DNA of 46,201 bases, from assembly GCA_964583605.1 (NCBI GenBank), contig CAZOWL010000023.1, positions 1-46,201 of the forward strand, given 5' to 3'. Of this stretch, positions 34,079 to 41,155 are shown one piece after another. The notes beneath the pieces were generated by a model, which saw nothing but the letters and a program-made list of their open reading frames with translations, was not told the DNA's origin and searched no databases. This DNA is from CAZOWL01 sp964583605 (lineage in GTDB: Bacteria > Pseudomonadota > Gammaproteobacteria > Chromatiales > Chromatiaceae). A program made the position numbers and the translations under genes. Position 1 is the first letter of the stretch. Each line of letters begins with the position of its first letter.

Positions 34079-34615
34079 ATGATTCATAGTACATTTTTGC
34101 GGAGCGCACTTGCGCTGATCGTCGGAAGCACACTGGCTGGTACCCTGAGTACCGGCTTCGCCTTCGATATGGGCAACATGATGGATCCATCTCAGTGGAT
34201 GGGAGGCGGGGGAGACCGCGACGACTACGACGATGGTCCTTGGGGTGGTCCCGGCTATGGCTACGGTGGACCCGGCGGATTCGGTGGCCCCGCTTATGGT
34301 TACGGCGGACCGGAGACATACGGTGTTCCCGGCTACGGCTACAGCGGACCGGGCGCATACGGCAGCCCCGGCTACGGTTATGGCGGACCGGGGCCGTACG
34401 GCAGCCCGGGCTACGGCTATAGCGGACCCCTGGGGTGTACGGCGGCCCGACCGGTTACGACGCATCTCCAGCCGCTACAGGCGGACAGGCCGAGATCGAC
34501 GCCCTTCGAGAACGGCTGCGTGTTCTCGAAGGCGGAGGAATTCAGTGAGGCCAACGATAGTGGCACCGCGCTAGGCGAGCTGGATTACAGTCCGTTCGCC
34601 AGAAGAGAGACATGA
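34079..34615 (+). CDS. Secreted Gly/Tyr/Pro-repeat protein, sulfur-globule-protein-like, frameshifted
   Basis: Start at ATG 34079 with AGAGG 8 bases upstream. A signal peptide (about 1-27, ends GFAFD) is followed by MGNMMDPSQWMGGGGDRDDYDD and then repeats of GYGYGGPG/GYGYSGPGAYGSP (about residues 55-118). Composition and layout resemble the structural envelope proteins of periplasmic sulfur globules in purple sulfur bacteria. At about 34427-34435 the reading frame changes from repeat text to unrelated sequence. In the other frame the repeat continues (GVYGGPTGYD) and ends in a charged helix AEIDALRERLRVLEGGGIQ with TGA at 34546-34548. Compared with the repeat units, two extra bases appear to be present. 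It is either a real frameshift mutation or a sequence error. Confidence 0.6.
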   Translation: MIHSTFLRSALALIVGSTLAGTLSTGFAFDMGNMMDPSQWMGGGGDRDDYDDGPWGGPGYGYGGPGGFGGPAYGYGGPETYGVPGYGYSGPGAYGSPGYGYGGPGPYGSPGYGYSGPLGCTAARPVTTHLQPLQADRPRSTPFENGCVFSKAEEFSEANDSGTALGELDYSPFARRET

Positions 34616-34928
34616 GTTGAGAGTTGTTCACGGCGTCAAGCTCCGGCGGGGCCAAGCCGCCTGCAGAGGGATGGCATCGCGCTGCGCCCACGGGTTTGTC
34701 CCTAGGAGCTTCGCGCCGGAATCGCGGCGGCAGATTTGACGTTCAAAGCATTCTTCGCTATGCAACCCGGCGTTTTTCGCGTATGGTGCACCAAATCAAG
34801 CGCTATCCGGTCGGCGCGTTTCCGTCTCTCGGTTGAATCTCCTTCTTCAAGGCTCATCCGGAACGATTTACACCTCCCTGCCTAGACTGGCCCAGCAAAC
34901 CCCTGGGTAGGCCAACCCAGGAGTCGTT
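34616..34928. other. Intergenic region ahead of rhlE
   Basis: About 313 bases. An open frame at 34624-34836 has no ribosome binding site and an Arg/Ser-rich, shadow-like composition. The right end forms the rhlE leader with a hairpin over the ribosome binding site. Confidence 0.4.
34902..34923 (+). promoter_or_regulatory. Hairpin overlapping the rhlE ribosome binding site
   Basis: CCTGGGT (34902-34908) pairs with ACCCAGG (34915-34921) around a 6-base loop. The Shine-Dalgarno sequence AGGAG (34919-34923) lies partly in the 3' arm, so the stem would hide it; opening the stem, for example by the helicase itself or at another temperature, would raise translation. This is inferred from pairing alone. 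Confidence 0.45.
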
Positions 34929-36239
34929 ATGCCTTTTTCTACGCTCGGCCTTTCGGCCGAATTGTTGCGCGCCGTCGCGGCACAGGGCTATACGCAGCCC
35001 ACACCCATCCAGCTGCAGGCAATCCCAGCGGTCTTGTCACGCCGCGATGTTCTCGCCGGTGCCCAGACCGGGACTGGGAAGACCGCCGCCTTCACTCTCC
35101 CGATGCTGCACTTGCTGAGTCAGTCCAGTGACCGACACCGCTCGCCGCGCTGCCTAGTGCTGACGCCGACGCGGGAACTTGCGGCGCAGGTCGCCGAGAG
35201 CGTACGCACCTACGGGCGACATTTACCACTGCGCTCGCTACAGATCTTCGGCGGAGTCGGTATGGGGCCGCAGGTGGCACAGCTGCGCCGCGGTGTGGAC
35301 ATCGTCGTCGCCACACCGGGGCGCCTGCTCGATCACGCCGGCCAACGCACGGTCGATCTTTCCGCGATCGAGCTTCTGGTCCTCGACGAAGCCGATCGCA
35401 TGCTGGATATGGGCTTCATACACGACATCCGCCGGCTCCTCCAGCTGCTGCCACCGCGGCGCCAAAACTTGATGTTTTCCGCCACCTACTCGTACGAGGT
35501 CGAGCAGCTAGCCCAAGGGCTGCTGGACGATCCCATTCGCGTAGAGGTGGCCCGGCGCAATACCGCCGCGGAGACGGTTGCGCAGTTGGTACACCCCGTC
35601 GTCAGGGATCGCAAACGGACACTATTGTCCCACCTGATTCGATCTGGGAATTGGCGACAGGTGCTGGTGTTCACCCGCACCAAGCACGGAGCCGATCGGC
35701 TCGCCCAGCAGTTGGAACGGGACGGAATTACCACAGCGGCGATCCACGGAAACAAGACTCAGGGGGCGCGGACCCGGGCGCTGGCGGACTTCAAGCGCGG
35801 CGCGGTGCGAACCCTGGTGGCCACCGACATAGCGGCTCGCGGGCTCGATATCGATCGTTTGCCTCACGTCGTGAACTTCGAGCTGCCGCACGTTCCTGAG
35901 GACTACGTACACCGTATCGGCCGCACCGGGCGCGCCGGCTCCGACGGAACGGCCATCTCACTGGTCGGTGCCGAAGAGCTCGGCTTGCTTGCGGGTATCG
36001 AAAAGCTGCTTGGTCGTCGTATTAAGCGTGAAGTCGTTACCGGGTTCGAGGAGAAGGGCGCGCCCGCGGCGCCCAAGGCGAAAGAGCATCGGCCCAGTGC
36101 GGAGCAAGCACCGCGCAAGCATCGTACGCGAATACGATCCGCTACCCCTGATCAGACCCCTCGGGATGGTGGCTTGCGTCGGCGGCCAAGTGGCCAGGGC
36201 ACCGACAGCCGTCCGAGAAAATTGAGGCCCGGCGCCTGA
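34929..36239 (+). CDS. rhlE: DEAD-box RNA helicase, RhlE-like
   Basis: A 436-residue ATP-dependent RNA helicase. The ordered motifs are: Q motif FSTLGLSAELLRAVAAQGYTQPTPIQ, motif I AQTGTGKT, Ia PTRELAAQ, Ib TPGR, motif II VLDEADRMLDMGF, motif III SAT, motif IV LVFTRTK, motif V TLVATDIAARGLDID and motif VI HRIGRTGRAG. The C-terminal tail (about 370-436) is basic and low-complexity, as usual for RhlE. These helicases act in rRNA maturation and RNA decay and are often cold-induced. An RRM protein gene follows on the same strand after 130 bases. Confidence 0.93.
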   Translation: MPFSTLGLSAELLRAVAAQGYTQPTPIQLQAIPAVLSRRDVLAGAQTGTGKTAAFTLPMLHLLSQSSDRHRSPRCLVLTPTRELAAQVAESVRTYGRHLPLRSLQIFGGVGMGPQVAQLRRGVDIVVATPGRLLDHAGQRTVDLSAIELLVLDEADRMLDMGFIHDIRRLLQLLPPRRQNLMFSATYSYEVEQLAQGLLDDPIRVEVARRNTAAETVAQLVHPVVRDRKRTLLSHLIRSGNWRQVLVFTRTKHGADRLAQQLERDGITTAAIHGNKTQGARTRALADFKRGAVRTLVATDIAARGLDIDRLPHVVNFELPHVPEDYVHRIGRTGRAGSDGTAISLVGAEELGLLAGIEKLLGRRIKREVVTGFEEKGAPAAPKAKEHRPSAEQAPRKHRTRIRSATPDQTPRDGGLRRRPSGQGTDSRPRKLRPGA

Positions 36240-36369
36240 GCACCATCGGGTCACTCCCATTTCGCGGGGCGGCCCTGGCCGCATCGCAAATCCCTCGACC
36301 GGCCTGTGCATCCGCCGGGCAGAGGGCACCTTGGTTCGATGCACATTCCTTCCGAGAGACTGAATACTC

Positions 36370-36642
36370 ATGAATGTCTATGTTGGTAACCTGGCCTATG
36401 GCGTAACCCAGGACGAGCTGCGCGAGACCTTTAGTGCCTATGGCCAAGTCGAGAGCGCGAATCTCATCACCGACAAATTCACCGGCGAGTCGAAGGGTTT
36501 TGGCTTCGTCGAGATGTCGAGCAACGCCGAGGCCGATGCCGCGATCAAGGCCCTGAACGAAACCCCACTGAGGGGCCGCAACATGAAGGTCAACCAGGCT
36601 AAGCCGCGTAGCGATCGCCCTTCGCGGGGTCGCCACTTCTAA
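36370..36642 (+). CDS. RRM-type RNA-binding protein
   Basis: A 90-residue single RNA-recognition-motif protein. RNP2 is MNVYVGNLAYGV (VYVGNL) at the N-terminus and RNP1 is KGFGFVEM near residue 45, with the aromatic residues needed to stack on RNA. The C-terminal tail is basic (PRSDRPSRGRHF). Small stand-alone RRM proteins of this kind occur in cyanobacteria and many gammaproteobacteria and are often cold-responsive. Placement directly after a DEAD-box helicase gene supports a joint role in RNA remodelling; that link is inference. Confidence 0.93.
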   Translation: MNVYVGNLAYGVTQDELRETFSAYGQVESANLITDKFTGESKGFGFVEMSSNAEADAAIKALNETPLRGRNMKVNQAKPRSDRPSRGRHF

Positions 36643-36667
36643 GCCTCCATTGAGCCAACCATGGCGC

Positions 36668-36774
36668 AGGACATCGGCCCCTCCTTTGAGAGGGAGCTGC
36701 CGCTCGCCAACAAGCGACTGCCCATGGTGTGGCGCGGCAGGTGTGCACGGGTGTAGGGCAAACCGGCACGGGCA
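36668..36774 (-). pseudogene. Tyrosine recombinase fossil
   Basis: About 107 bases closely match the minus-strand coding sequence of the first recombinase of the trio (about 41248-41352), which covers ...LPYTRAHLLRHTMASRLLASGSSLKEVADVL, that is the H-x-x-R active-site region. Small indels break the frame. It is a relic of a second, older element of the same type, placed between the RRM gene and the activator relic. Confidence 0.7.
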
Positions 36775-36775
36775 T

Positions 36776-37135
36776 GTCGAGACCGAGTACCTCAGGGAGG
36801 AGATCCGGCGGCAGAGCGGCTCCGGCGAGATCGTCGGGGAGTCCAAGGCGATGCGGGATTTGCTCGCCCAGGTCGAGCGGGTGGCGGCCGCCGACACGAC
36901 TGTCCTGCTGACCGGGGAGACTGGGATCGGCAAGGAGCTGATCGCCCGCGCGCTACGCGGTCTGAGCAAACGCGGCGAGCAGACCCTGGTCAAGCTCGAC
37001 TGTGCCGCCCTGCCGAGCCAGCTCATCGAGAGCGAGCCAATCCGCACCCATGCCCGTGTCGTCGCGGCGCTCGGTCTGGCACCGAGCACCCTGCGCTCAA
37101 CGCTGAAGCATCTCGACAGCCGCCTGGCTCAGTAG
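36776..37135 (+). pseudogene. Sigma-54-dependent activator with central deletion
   Basis: The open frame reads VETEYLREEIRRQSGSGEIVGESKAMRDLLAQVERVAAADTTVLLTGETGIGKELIARALRGLSKRGEQTLVKLDCAALPSQLIESE. This is the start of the AAA+ domain of an FhlA/NorR-like sigma-54 activator with Walker A GETGIGKE. It then jumps directly to THARVVAALGLAPSTLRSTLKHLDSRLAQ, which is the C-terminal Fis-type HTH. The GAFTGA loop, Walker B and the rest of the AAA+ core (roughly 240 residues) are missing, and the frame stays open across the joint. The N-terminal sensor domain is also lost, replaced by the recombinase fossil. It cannot work as an activator. Confidence 0.75.
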
Positions 37136-37201
37136 CTCCTGAGCTCGGCCAGGCTGGCGTGCCGATGAGCGTTGGCGCTAGGTAGCAACGGAGCCCGCCG
37201 C

Positions 37202-37950
37202 ATGGACATCAAGTCAATCACTGTTGAGTTTCCGCTCCGTGGCGAGTGGGAAGCCGAGCATACTCTCGCCGAAAAGGTGCCAAGCCACGGTACGGACGAG
37301 CTGGCGCAGACCTACGCCTACGATTTTGTGCGCATCGAGAAGGGCCGAGAAGATCTCAAGTTTTTTCGCGGATCGATGTTGCGGTATCTGCTCATCGGCG
37401 TCGGGTTGGAGGAGTGCCATGGCTGATCCGACCCGATCCATGCCCCCTTCGCGGGAACCGTAACGGCGGCGAAAGACGGCTGGCCAGAGAGGAAGAGGCT
37501 TGCATTTGCTTCGCGACCTAGCTGTGGTGCTGAAAAACGCCCTGGCCTTCGATCCGAAACGGACCCAGGACCTGAGGCCCATCTTGGGAAACCACATCAT
37601 TCCTAAGATGACGGGCCATCAGGTATACGCCTTCTTCGCTCATGCCCGCCGCGGATCGGTTCAGGTTCGAGAAGATGAAGAAGTGCGCATCGGCCAGAAG
37701 CTCGCGGAGGTTGGCCATTCCGGCAACTCTACGGCGCCGCACCTTCACTTCCACCTAACGATCATGGGGCGAGGCGAGCCACCCCGGACGATGAAATGTC
37801 GCCTCGCCCCTGATCGTTCCCTCACCCCAACCCTCTCCCAGAGGGCGAGGGAGCGAACGTGCTTCGCGAATTTCATAGTAATGAGCCGGGAGAACATCCT
37901 CGAGGCTACCGGTGTGCCCTGTCGTTTCCGAGAACTGGAGGTCATACTGG
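37202..37950 (+). pseudogene. M23 family metallopeptidase, multiply broken
   Basis: The relic starts MDIKSITVEFPLRGEWEAEHTLAEKVPSHGTDELAQTYAYDFV, the N-terminal pattern of a stand-alone M23 peptidase. TGA at 37424-37426 stands in GLEECHG-stop-SDPIHAPFAGTV, most likely a former Trp codon. A frameshift near 37499 moves the rest into another frame: LLRDLAVVLKNALAFD, GNHII, YAFFAHARRGSVQVREDEEV, then VGHSGNSTAPHLHFHL with the zinc-binding H-x-H. Immediately after this motif lies copy 3 of the 121-bp repeat, and then the peptidase resumes with MSRENILEATGVPCRFRELEV. It ends against a fragment of recD2 on the other strand. Confidence 0.8.
37758..37878. repeat. 121-bp palindromic repeat, copy 3 (inside the M23 relic)
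   Basis: 121 bases with TA on both sides (37756-37757 and 37879-37880). Deleting the element and one TA gives CACCTAATGAGC, reading His-Leu-Met-Ser in the peptidase frame, so the two TAs look like a target duplication. The net insertion of 123 bases equals 41 codons and contains no stop in this frame, so the host frame stayed open. Confidence 0.92.
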
Positions 37951-38222
37951 CGATCGTTGACCCATTGCCCCTCGGCCTCGAGGTGCTCGCCGGGGGCAAC
38001 GGGCGCGGCCGAGCCGGTGACGGTCGTGAGCTCGCGCTGACCGCGCCCCTGCACCCGTAGCACGCAGAAGCCGCACTCGGGCGAGTGGCAGGTCACCCGC
38101 TCGACGGTGCCGGCGAGCCGGTGGTTGTCGTGGGCATAGGAGATCGTGGACGCCGTCGCCCGATTGTCGATTCGGCGCCGTCCGGACCCGCCCGGCGGGT
38201 ACGGTGAGCGGCCTTCGAGCAT
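37945..38222 (-). pseudogene. recD2: RecD2-type helicase N-terminal fragment
   Basis: The minus-strand text HRLAGTVERVTCHSPECGFCVLRVQGRGQRELTTVTGSAAPVAPGEHLEAEGQWVNDRQYDLQF matches the N-terminal OB-like domain of RecD2/RecD-like helicases. Nothing of the helicase core follows; at about 37945 it meets the tail of the M23 relic on the opposite strand. The start is unclear because the upstream 30 residues look non-native. It is a truncation product of a rearrangement. Confidence 0.7.
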
Positions 38223-38268
38223 CCCTCAGTGGCCGCCCGCGGCCTGAATCCCCAAGCGTGAGATCCCC

Positions 38269-38433
38269 ATGCGTCTCGTCGATCGTCTGGTCCTGACCCT
38301 GCTCATTGTCATCGTCGATGCCCTGGCCTTCGCCATCCCGCTTGCGGCGCTGGTGATCGCTTACGTCTTGCTCACGCGGCCCGCCTGGTTCCGGGCCTGG
38401 GTCGACCGCATCTATCGGGATGTCCCGGGCTAG
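38269..38433 (+). CDS. Small membrane protein (54 aa)
   Basis: A 54-residue frame beginning MRLVDRLVLTLLIVIVDALAFAIPLAALVIAYVLLTRPAWFRAWVDRIYRDVPG. It has one long or two short membrane segments (about residues 8-37) followed by a basic/aromatic amphipathic tail, and no frame damage. Only a weak Shine-Dalgarno-like sequence (AGCGTGAGATCC) precedes it. The function is unknown. It survives as one clean reading frame within a decayed stretch, which argues for a real gene. Confidence 0.5.
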   Translation: MRLVDRLVLTLLIVIVDALAFAIPLAALVIAYVLLTRPAWFRAWVDRIYRDVPG

Positions 38434-38643
38434 CCCACAGCGGCCATTGCTGGAAATGGAGTCCGTCCAACGCTTCATCACCCTGCCCCGGATACCTTGC
38501 CAATGACGAGGGCCTGATAATCCCGCGCGCACCGCGAGTCTCGACACTGGGCGCGTGGCGGGCGGTTACCAGGCGGGCGTCCCACCCCCCTCGAACACGC
38601 GGCCTTGCCAGGCCGTCCTGTGCCGCACCGCGCTGCGCGCTGT

Positions 38644-38980
38644 TCAGGCCACGGGCGACGCCGTCGCGCAAAAGTCGTAGCAGATCAGAATCTGAGACAG
38701 AAAGCCGGCTTGGTGCCACTCGAGGTGGCGCTCCACCGGCATTGGGAACGCGCGCTCCAGCGCTTCGATGTCGGCAGGGATCGGATACGCGAGCTCGCGA
38801 TCGGCTCTTGGAGCGCGCGGCGCAAGGGGTCGGTTCCACCGCCAAGGCATCCAGGAGCAGTCCAACCCTTTGCGACGATTCCAGCCATGCCAACAGGCCT
38901 GTCTCGGGCTCCGGTAGCACAGGCTCTAGCCGTGTCCGGATCTCTCCTGCGATCTGCCTGAGGGTCAGGCTGCTGCTCAT
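38644..38980 (-). pseudogene. Hypothetical protein, frameshifted
   Basis: Begins MSSSLTLRQIAGEIRTRLEPVLPEPETGLLAWLESSQRVGLLLDALAVEP at 38980 with GGGGA upstream. Near 38825 the frame changes, and the protein-like text continues in another frame as RELAYPIPADIEALERAFPMPVERHLEWHQAGFLSQILICYDFCATASPVA, ending at about 38644. I do not recognise the family. It appears to be the second gene of a minus-strand pair whose first gene was cut by the three-recombinase element. Confidence 0.5.
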
Positions 38981-38996
38981 TGAGACGTCCCCTGCG

Positions 38997-39090
38997 CTAC
39001 TTGTGCCGCCTTCTCACAATCTCCTGATACTGCATGGCCAACGCCCGCCACTGATCGAACACCTCGGTCGGGCGCTGCGGCCCAGGGTCC
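38997..39090 (-). pseudogene. 3' end of an unknown gene cut by the RIT element
   Basis: The minus-strand frame reads PQRPTEVFDQWRALAMQYQEIVRRRHK and stops at 38997-38999, 17 bases before the next start. Its upstream part is replaced by the terminal inverted repeat at 39091. The family is not recognised. Confidence 0.4.
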
Positions 39091-39129
39091 GGAATCGACC
39101 CCTATGTAAAGGTGCCAACTATGTAAAGC
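39091..39129 (+). repeat. RIT terminal inverted repeat, left
   Basis: 39 bases beginning GGAATCGACCCCTATGTAAA and ending ACTATGTAAAGC; the exact reverse complement lies at 42525-42563. It contains two direct copies of CTATGTAAAG separated by TGCCAA-type bases. Confidence 0.93.
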
Positions 39130-39133
39130 TGGC

Positions 39134-39171
39134 CTGCTGGCTCCTGCAATGCCGGGCGTCGGAGCCAGCAG
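39134..39171. terminator. Hairpin inside the left end of the RIT element
   Basis: CTGCTGGCTCC (39134-39144) pairs perfectly with GGAGCCAGCAG (39161-39171) around a 16-base loop. It lies just beyond the stop of the last recombinase gene. It may end the recombinase transcript or block incoming transcription; no U-run follows on the minus strand. Confidence 0.4.
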
Positions 39172-39184
39172 CTTCTTGACATAG

Positions 39185-40198
39185 TTACAGGCTTTCAAGG
39201 AATGCTCGCAGTGGGTCGGGCGGGCGATAGCGGGGGAGCGCTGCAGGAGGTTCGTCGAGTCGCGCGAGCGCCTGTTCCTTCATCGTCAGATCCGCTTCCA
39301 CATACCGATGTGTGGTCGTGGCGCTTTCGTGGCCCATCCAAAGCGCGATGACGCTGAAGGCCACACCGGATTGCAGCATGTGCATAGCCGTTGAGTGACG
39401 AACCGTGTGCGGAGAAACATGCCGTTTCGCGAGGGAGGGATGCGTTTCGGTGGCACGGGTCACGGCGATAGCGAATCGTTGGTTGACGTTTTGGCGTGTC
39501 ATGGCGCGGCCGTCACGATTGGGTAGCAACGGCGACTCCCCCGCGAGCGCAGGATTGCAGCGTAACCAAGCGCGGATTTCCCGGACCGTGGATTTCCACA
39601 ACGGCACAGCGCGCTGCTTTCGGCCTTTGCCGTGCAAATGCACACAAGCAGATGGATCCAATACCACATCGGCGACCCGCACAGCGACGATTTCCGACAC
39701 ACGCGCCCCAGTGTTGTAGAGCATCGTCAGCAACAGGTGATCGCGCTGCGACGTCCAGGTCGCGCCTGGCTGGCCAATGACCGCGAGCATCTCTTCGCGC
39801 GAAAGAAACCCCAAGATGGGACGCTCGAAGCGCTTCATCGGTACCCCGAGGGCCCGTTCGACGCTCAGCAACGAGGCGACATCGTGCCGCCCGGCAAACT
39901 TCAGGAACGCGCGCAGAGCGGTCAGGCGTAGATTGCGACTGCGCACCGAGTTGTTGCGCTGCCGTTCCAGATCGTCGAGGAATGCCAGGATCAAGTCCGG
40001 CTCGAGATCCACCAGGCGCAGTTCAGTCGGCATCTTGCCCAGGCGGTCGTGCGCGAAGTCCAGAAACAGCAGCATCGCATCCCGATAGGACGCGACCGTG
40101 TTGGGGCTCATGGCGCGCTGGGCGAGCAGATGGTCGGCGAAGAACTGTTGGACCAGTCCCGGAAACGAAGGCGCGTGTACCGCGTTGTCGTCAGACAT
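39185..40198 (-). CDS. Tyrosine recombinase, third gene of the trio (RitC)
   Basis: A 337-residue site-specific recombinase. The N-terminal SAM-like DNA-binding domain (about 10-110) contains LAQRAMSPNTVASYRDAMLLFLDFA. The catalytic domain has the R in TMLYNTGARVSEIVAVRVADV, K in HGKGRKQRAVPL, HxxR in VSPHTVRHSTAMHML, H in ALWMGHES and the nucleophile Tyr in TTTHRYVEAD. All active-site residues are present. Its start overlaps the stop of the second gene by 8 bases. Start 40198 (MSDDNAVHAP) is preferred to one five codons earlier. Confidence 0.92.
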   Translation of the reverse strand: MSDDNAVHAPSFPGLVQQFFADHLLAQRAMSPNTVASYRDAMLLFLDFAHDRLGKMPTELRLVDLEPDLILAFLDDLERQRNNSVRSRNLRLTALRAFLKFAGRHDVASLLSVERALGVPMKRFERPILGFLSREEMLAVIGQPGATWTSQRDHLLLTMLYNTGARVSEIVAVRVADVVLDPSACVHLHGKGRKQRAVPLWKSTVREIRAWLRCNPALAGESPLLPNRDGRAMTRQNVNQRFAIAVTRATETHPSLAKRHVSPHTVRHSTAMHMLQSGVAFSVIALWMGHESATTTHRYVEADLTMKEQALARLDEPPAALPRYRPPDPLRAFLESL

Positions 40199-41155
40199 GG
40201 CTGACCTCCGCACTCGGCAGCAATGGCTCGAAGCGCTCGGCGGCCAATGCCATGAGCGCGGGCACCGCCGTGATGTACCAGTAGGTGTTGGTCACCATCG
40301 CGTGGCCGACGTAGGTGGACAGGGCCAACATCTGCTGGTCGACATCGATCCCCTGGGCTTGCCAGAGCACCATGCGGCGCACGACGAACGTGTGTCTCAG
40401 ATCGTGAATGCGCGGTGCGTGATGGGCACCGCGGTTGATCCACCCCAATCGGTCGCACAAACCCCGGAACACCCGATCGACTTGGCGCAGGCTCAGTGCG
40501 CGCCCCCCTGGCGCGGAGTGCGCGTGGCGACAAAGAACGGCGTCTCGTCCGTACTCGCGACCTGCCGGTCGCGTCGGCGCCGGTACGCTCTCAGTGCCTC
40601 CAGCGTGCTCGGATGCAGCGGCACTTGCCGGGACTTGGCGAACTTGGTCCGCCGGACCGTCAGCAGACCGGCGCGCAGGTCGACATCCGCATCAAGCAGA
40701 TGCAGTGCCTCGGAGACTCGCAGACCGGTTGCCGCCAGCAAGCCGAAGAGGGTCTCATAGGTGGCGCCGCGCAATGGCGGCTGCAGATGAGCGGCTGCGA
40801 CCAGTAGGTCGGCGATCTCTCCCTCGGTGTAGATGTGGGGCGTCAACCGTTGGTCGATGTTGCCGAAGACGCTGTCGTCCGGCACCTCGGTGCCCGGCTC
40901 GAACTGTTGCATCCATCGGGCAAAGGGACGCAGGATCTTCAGTCGCCGGGCCCAGGTCATCGGGTTGTCGCTGCCATTGTTCGGGCAGCGTGCCCATGCG
41001 GCCATGACCTCGACGGTGAGCGGCCCTTGCGTTGCCAGGCCATCGATGTAACGAGCAAGGCTTTCGAGGGCATACCCCATCGAGCGCGAGGCAAACCCGA
41101 GCCGCTGGCGTTCGGCCTGGAATTGCGCGACGTACGTTTGCAGGGCGGTCTTCAT
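40191..41155 (-). pseudogene. Tyrosine recombinase, second gene of the trio (RitB), frameshifted
   Basis: Starts MKTALQTYVAQFQAERQRLGFASRSMGYALESLARYID, with GGAGG upstream and an ATGA overlap with the first gene. The first part contains ATGLRVSEALHLLDADVD (catalytic R) and RRTKFAKSRQVPLHPS. It runs into TGA just after RTPRQGGAH. In another frame the enzyme resumes with LSLRQVDRVFRGLCDRLGW, DLRHTFVVRRM, LSTYVGHA and TNTYWYI (HxxR-like, H and Tyr). Adding one G to the six-G run at about 40502-40508 restores ...QGGRALSLRQV. It is either a homopolymer sequencing error or a genuine inactivation. Confidence 0.85.

Noticed and set aside
34200..34430. Short tandem repeats as a CRISPR array
   Set aside because: The repeats are codon-based (Gly-Tyr-Gly-Pro) with no constant spacers; no CRISPR array is seen in the window.
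33611..34465. Long minus-strand frame opposite the Gly/Tyr-repeat gene
   Set aside because: Its Ala/Val/Ser repeats are the antisense of the GYGYGGPG repeats; the plus frame has a signal peptide and a ribosome binding site.
34624..34836. 70-residue plus-strand frame before rhlE
   Set aside because: No ribosome binding site and no recognisable domain.
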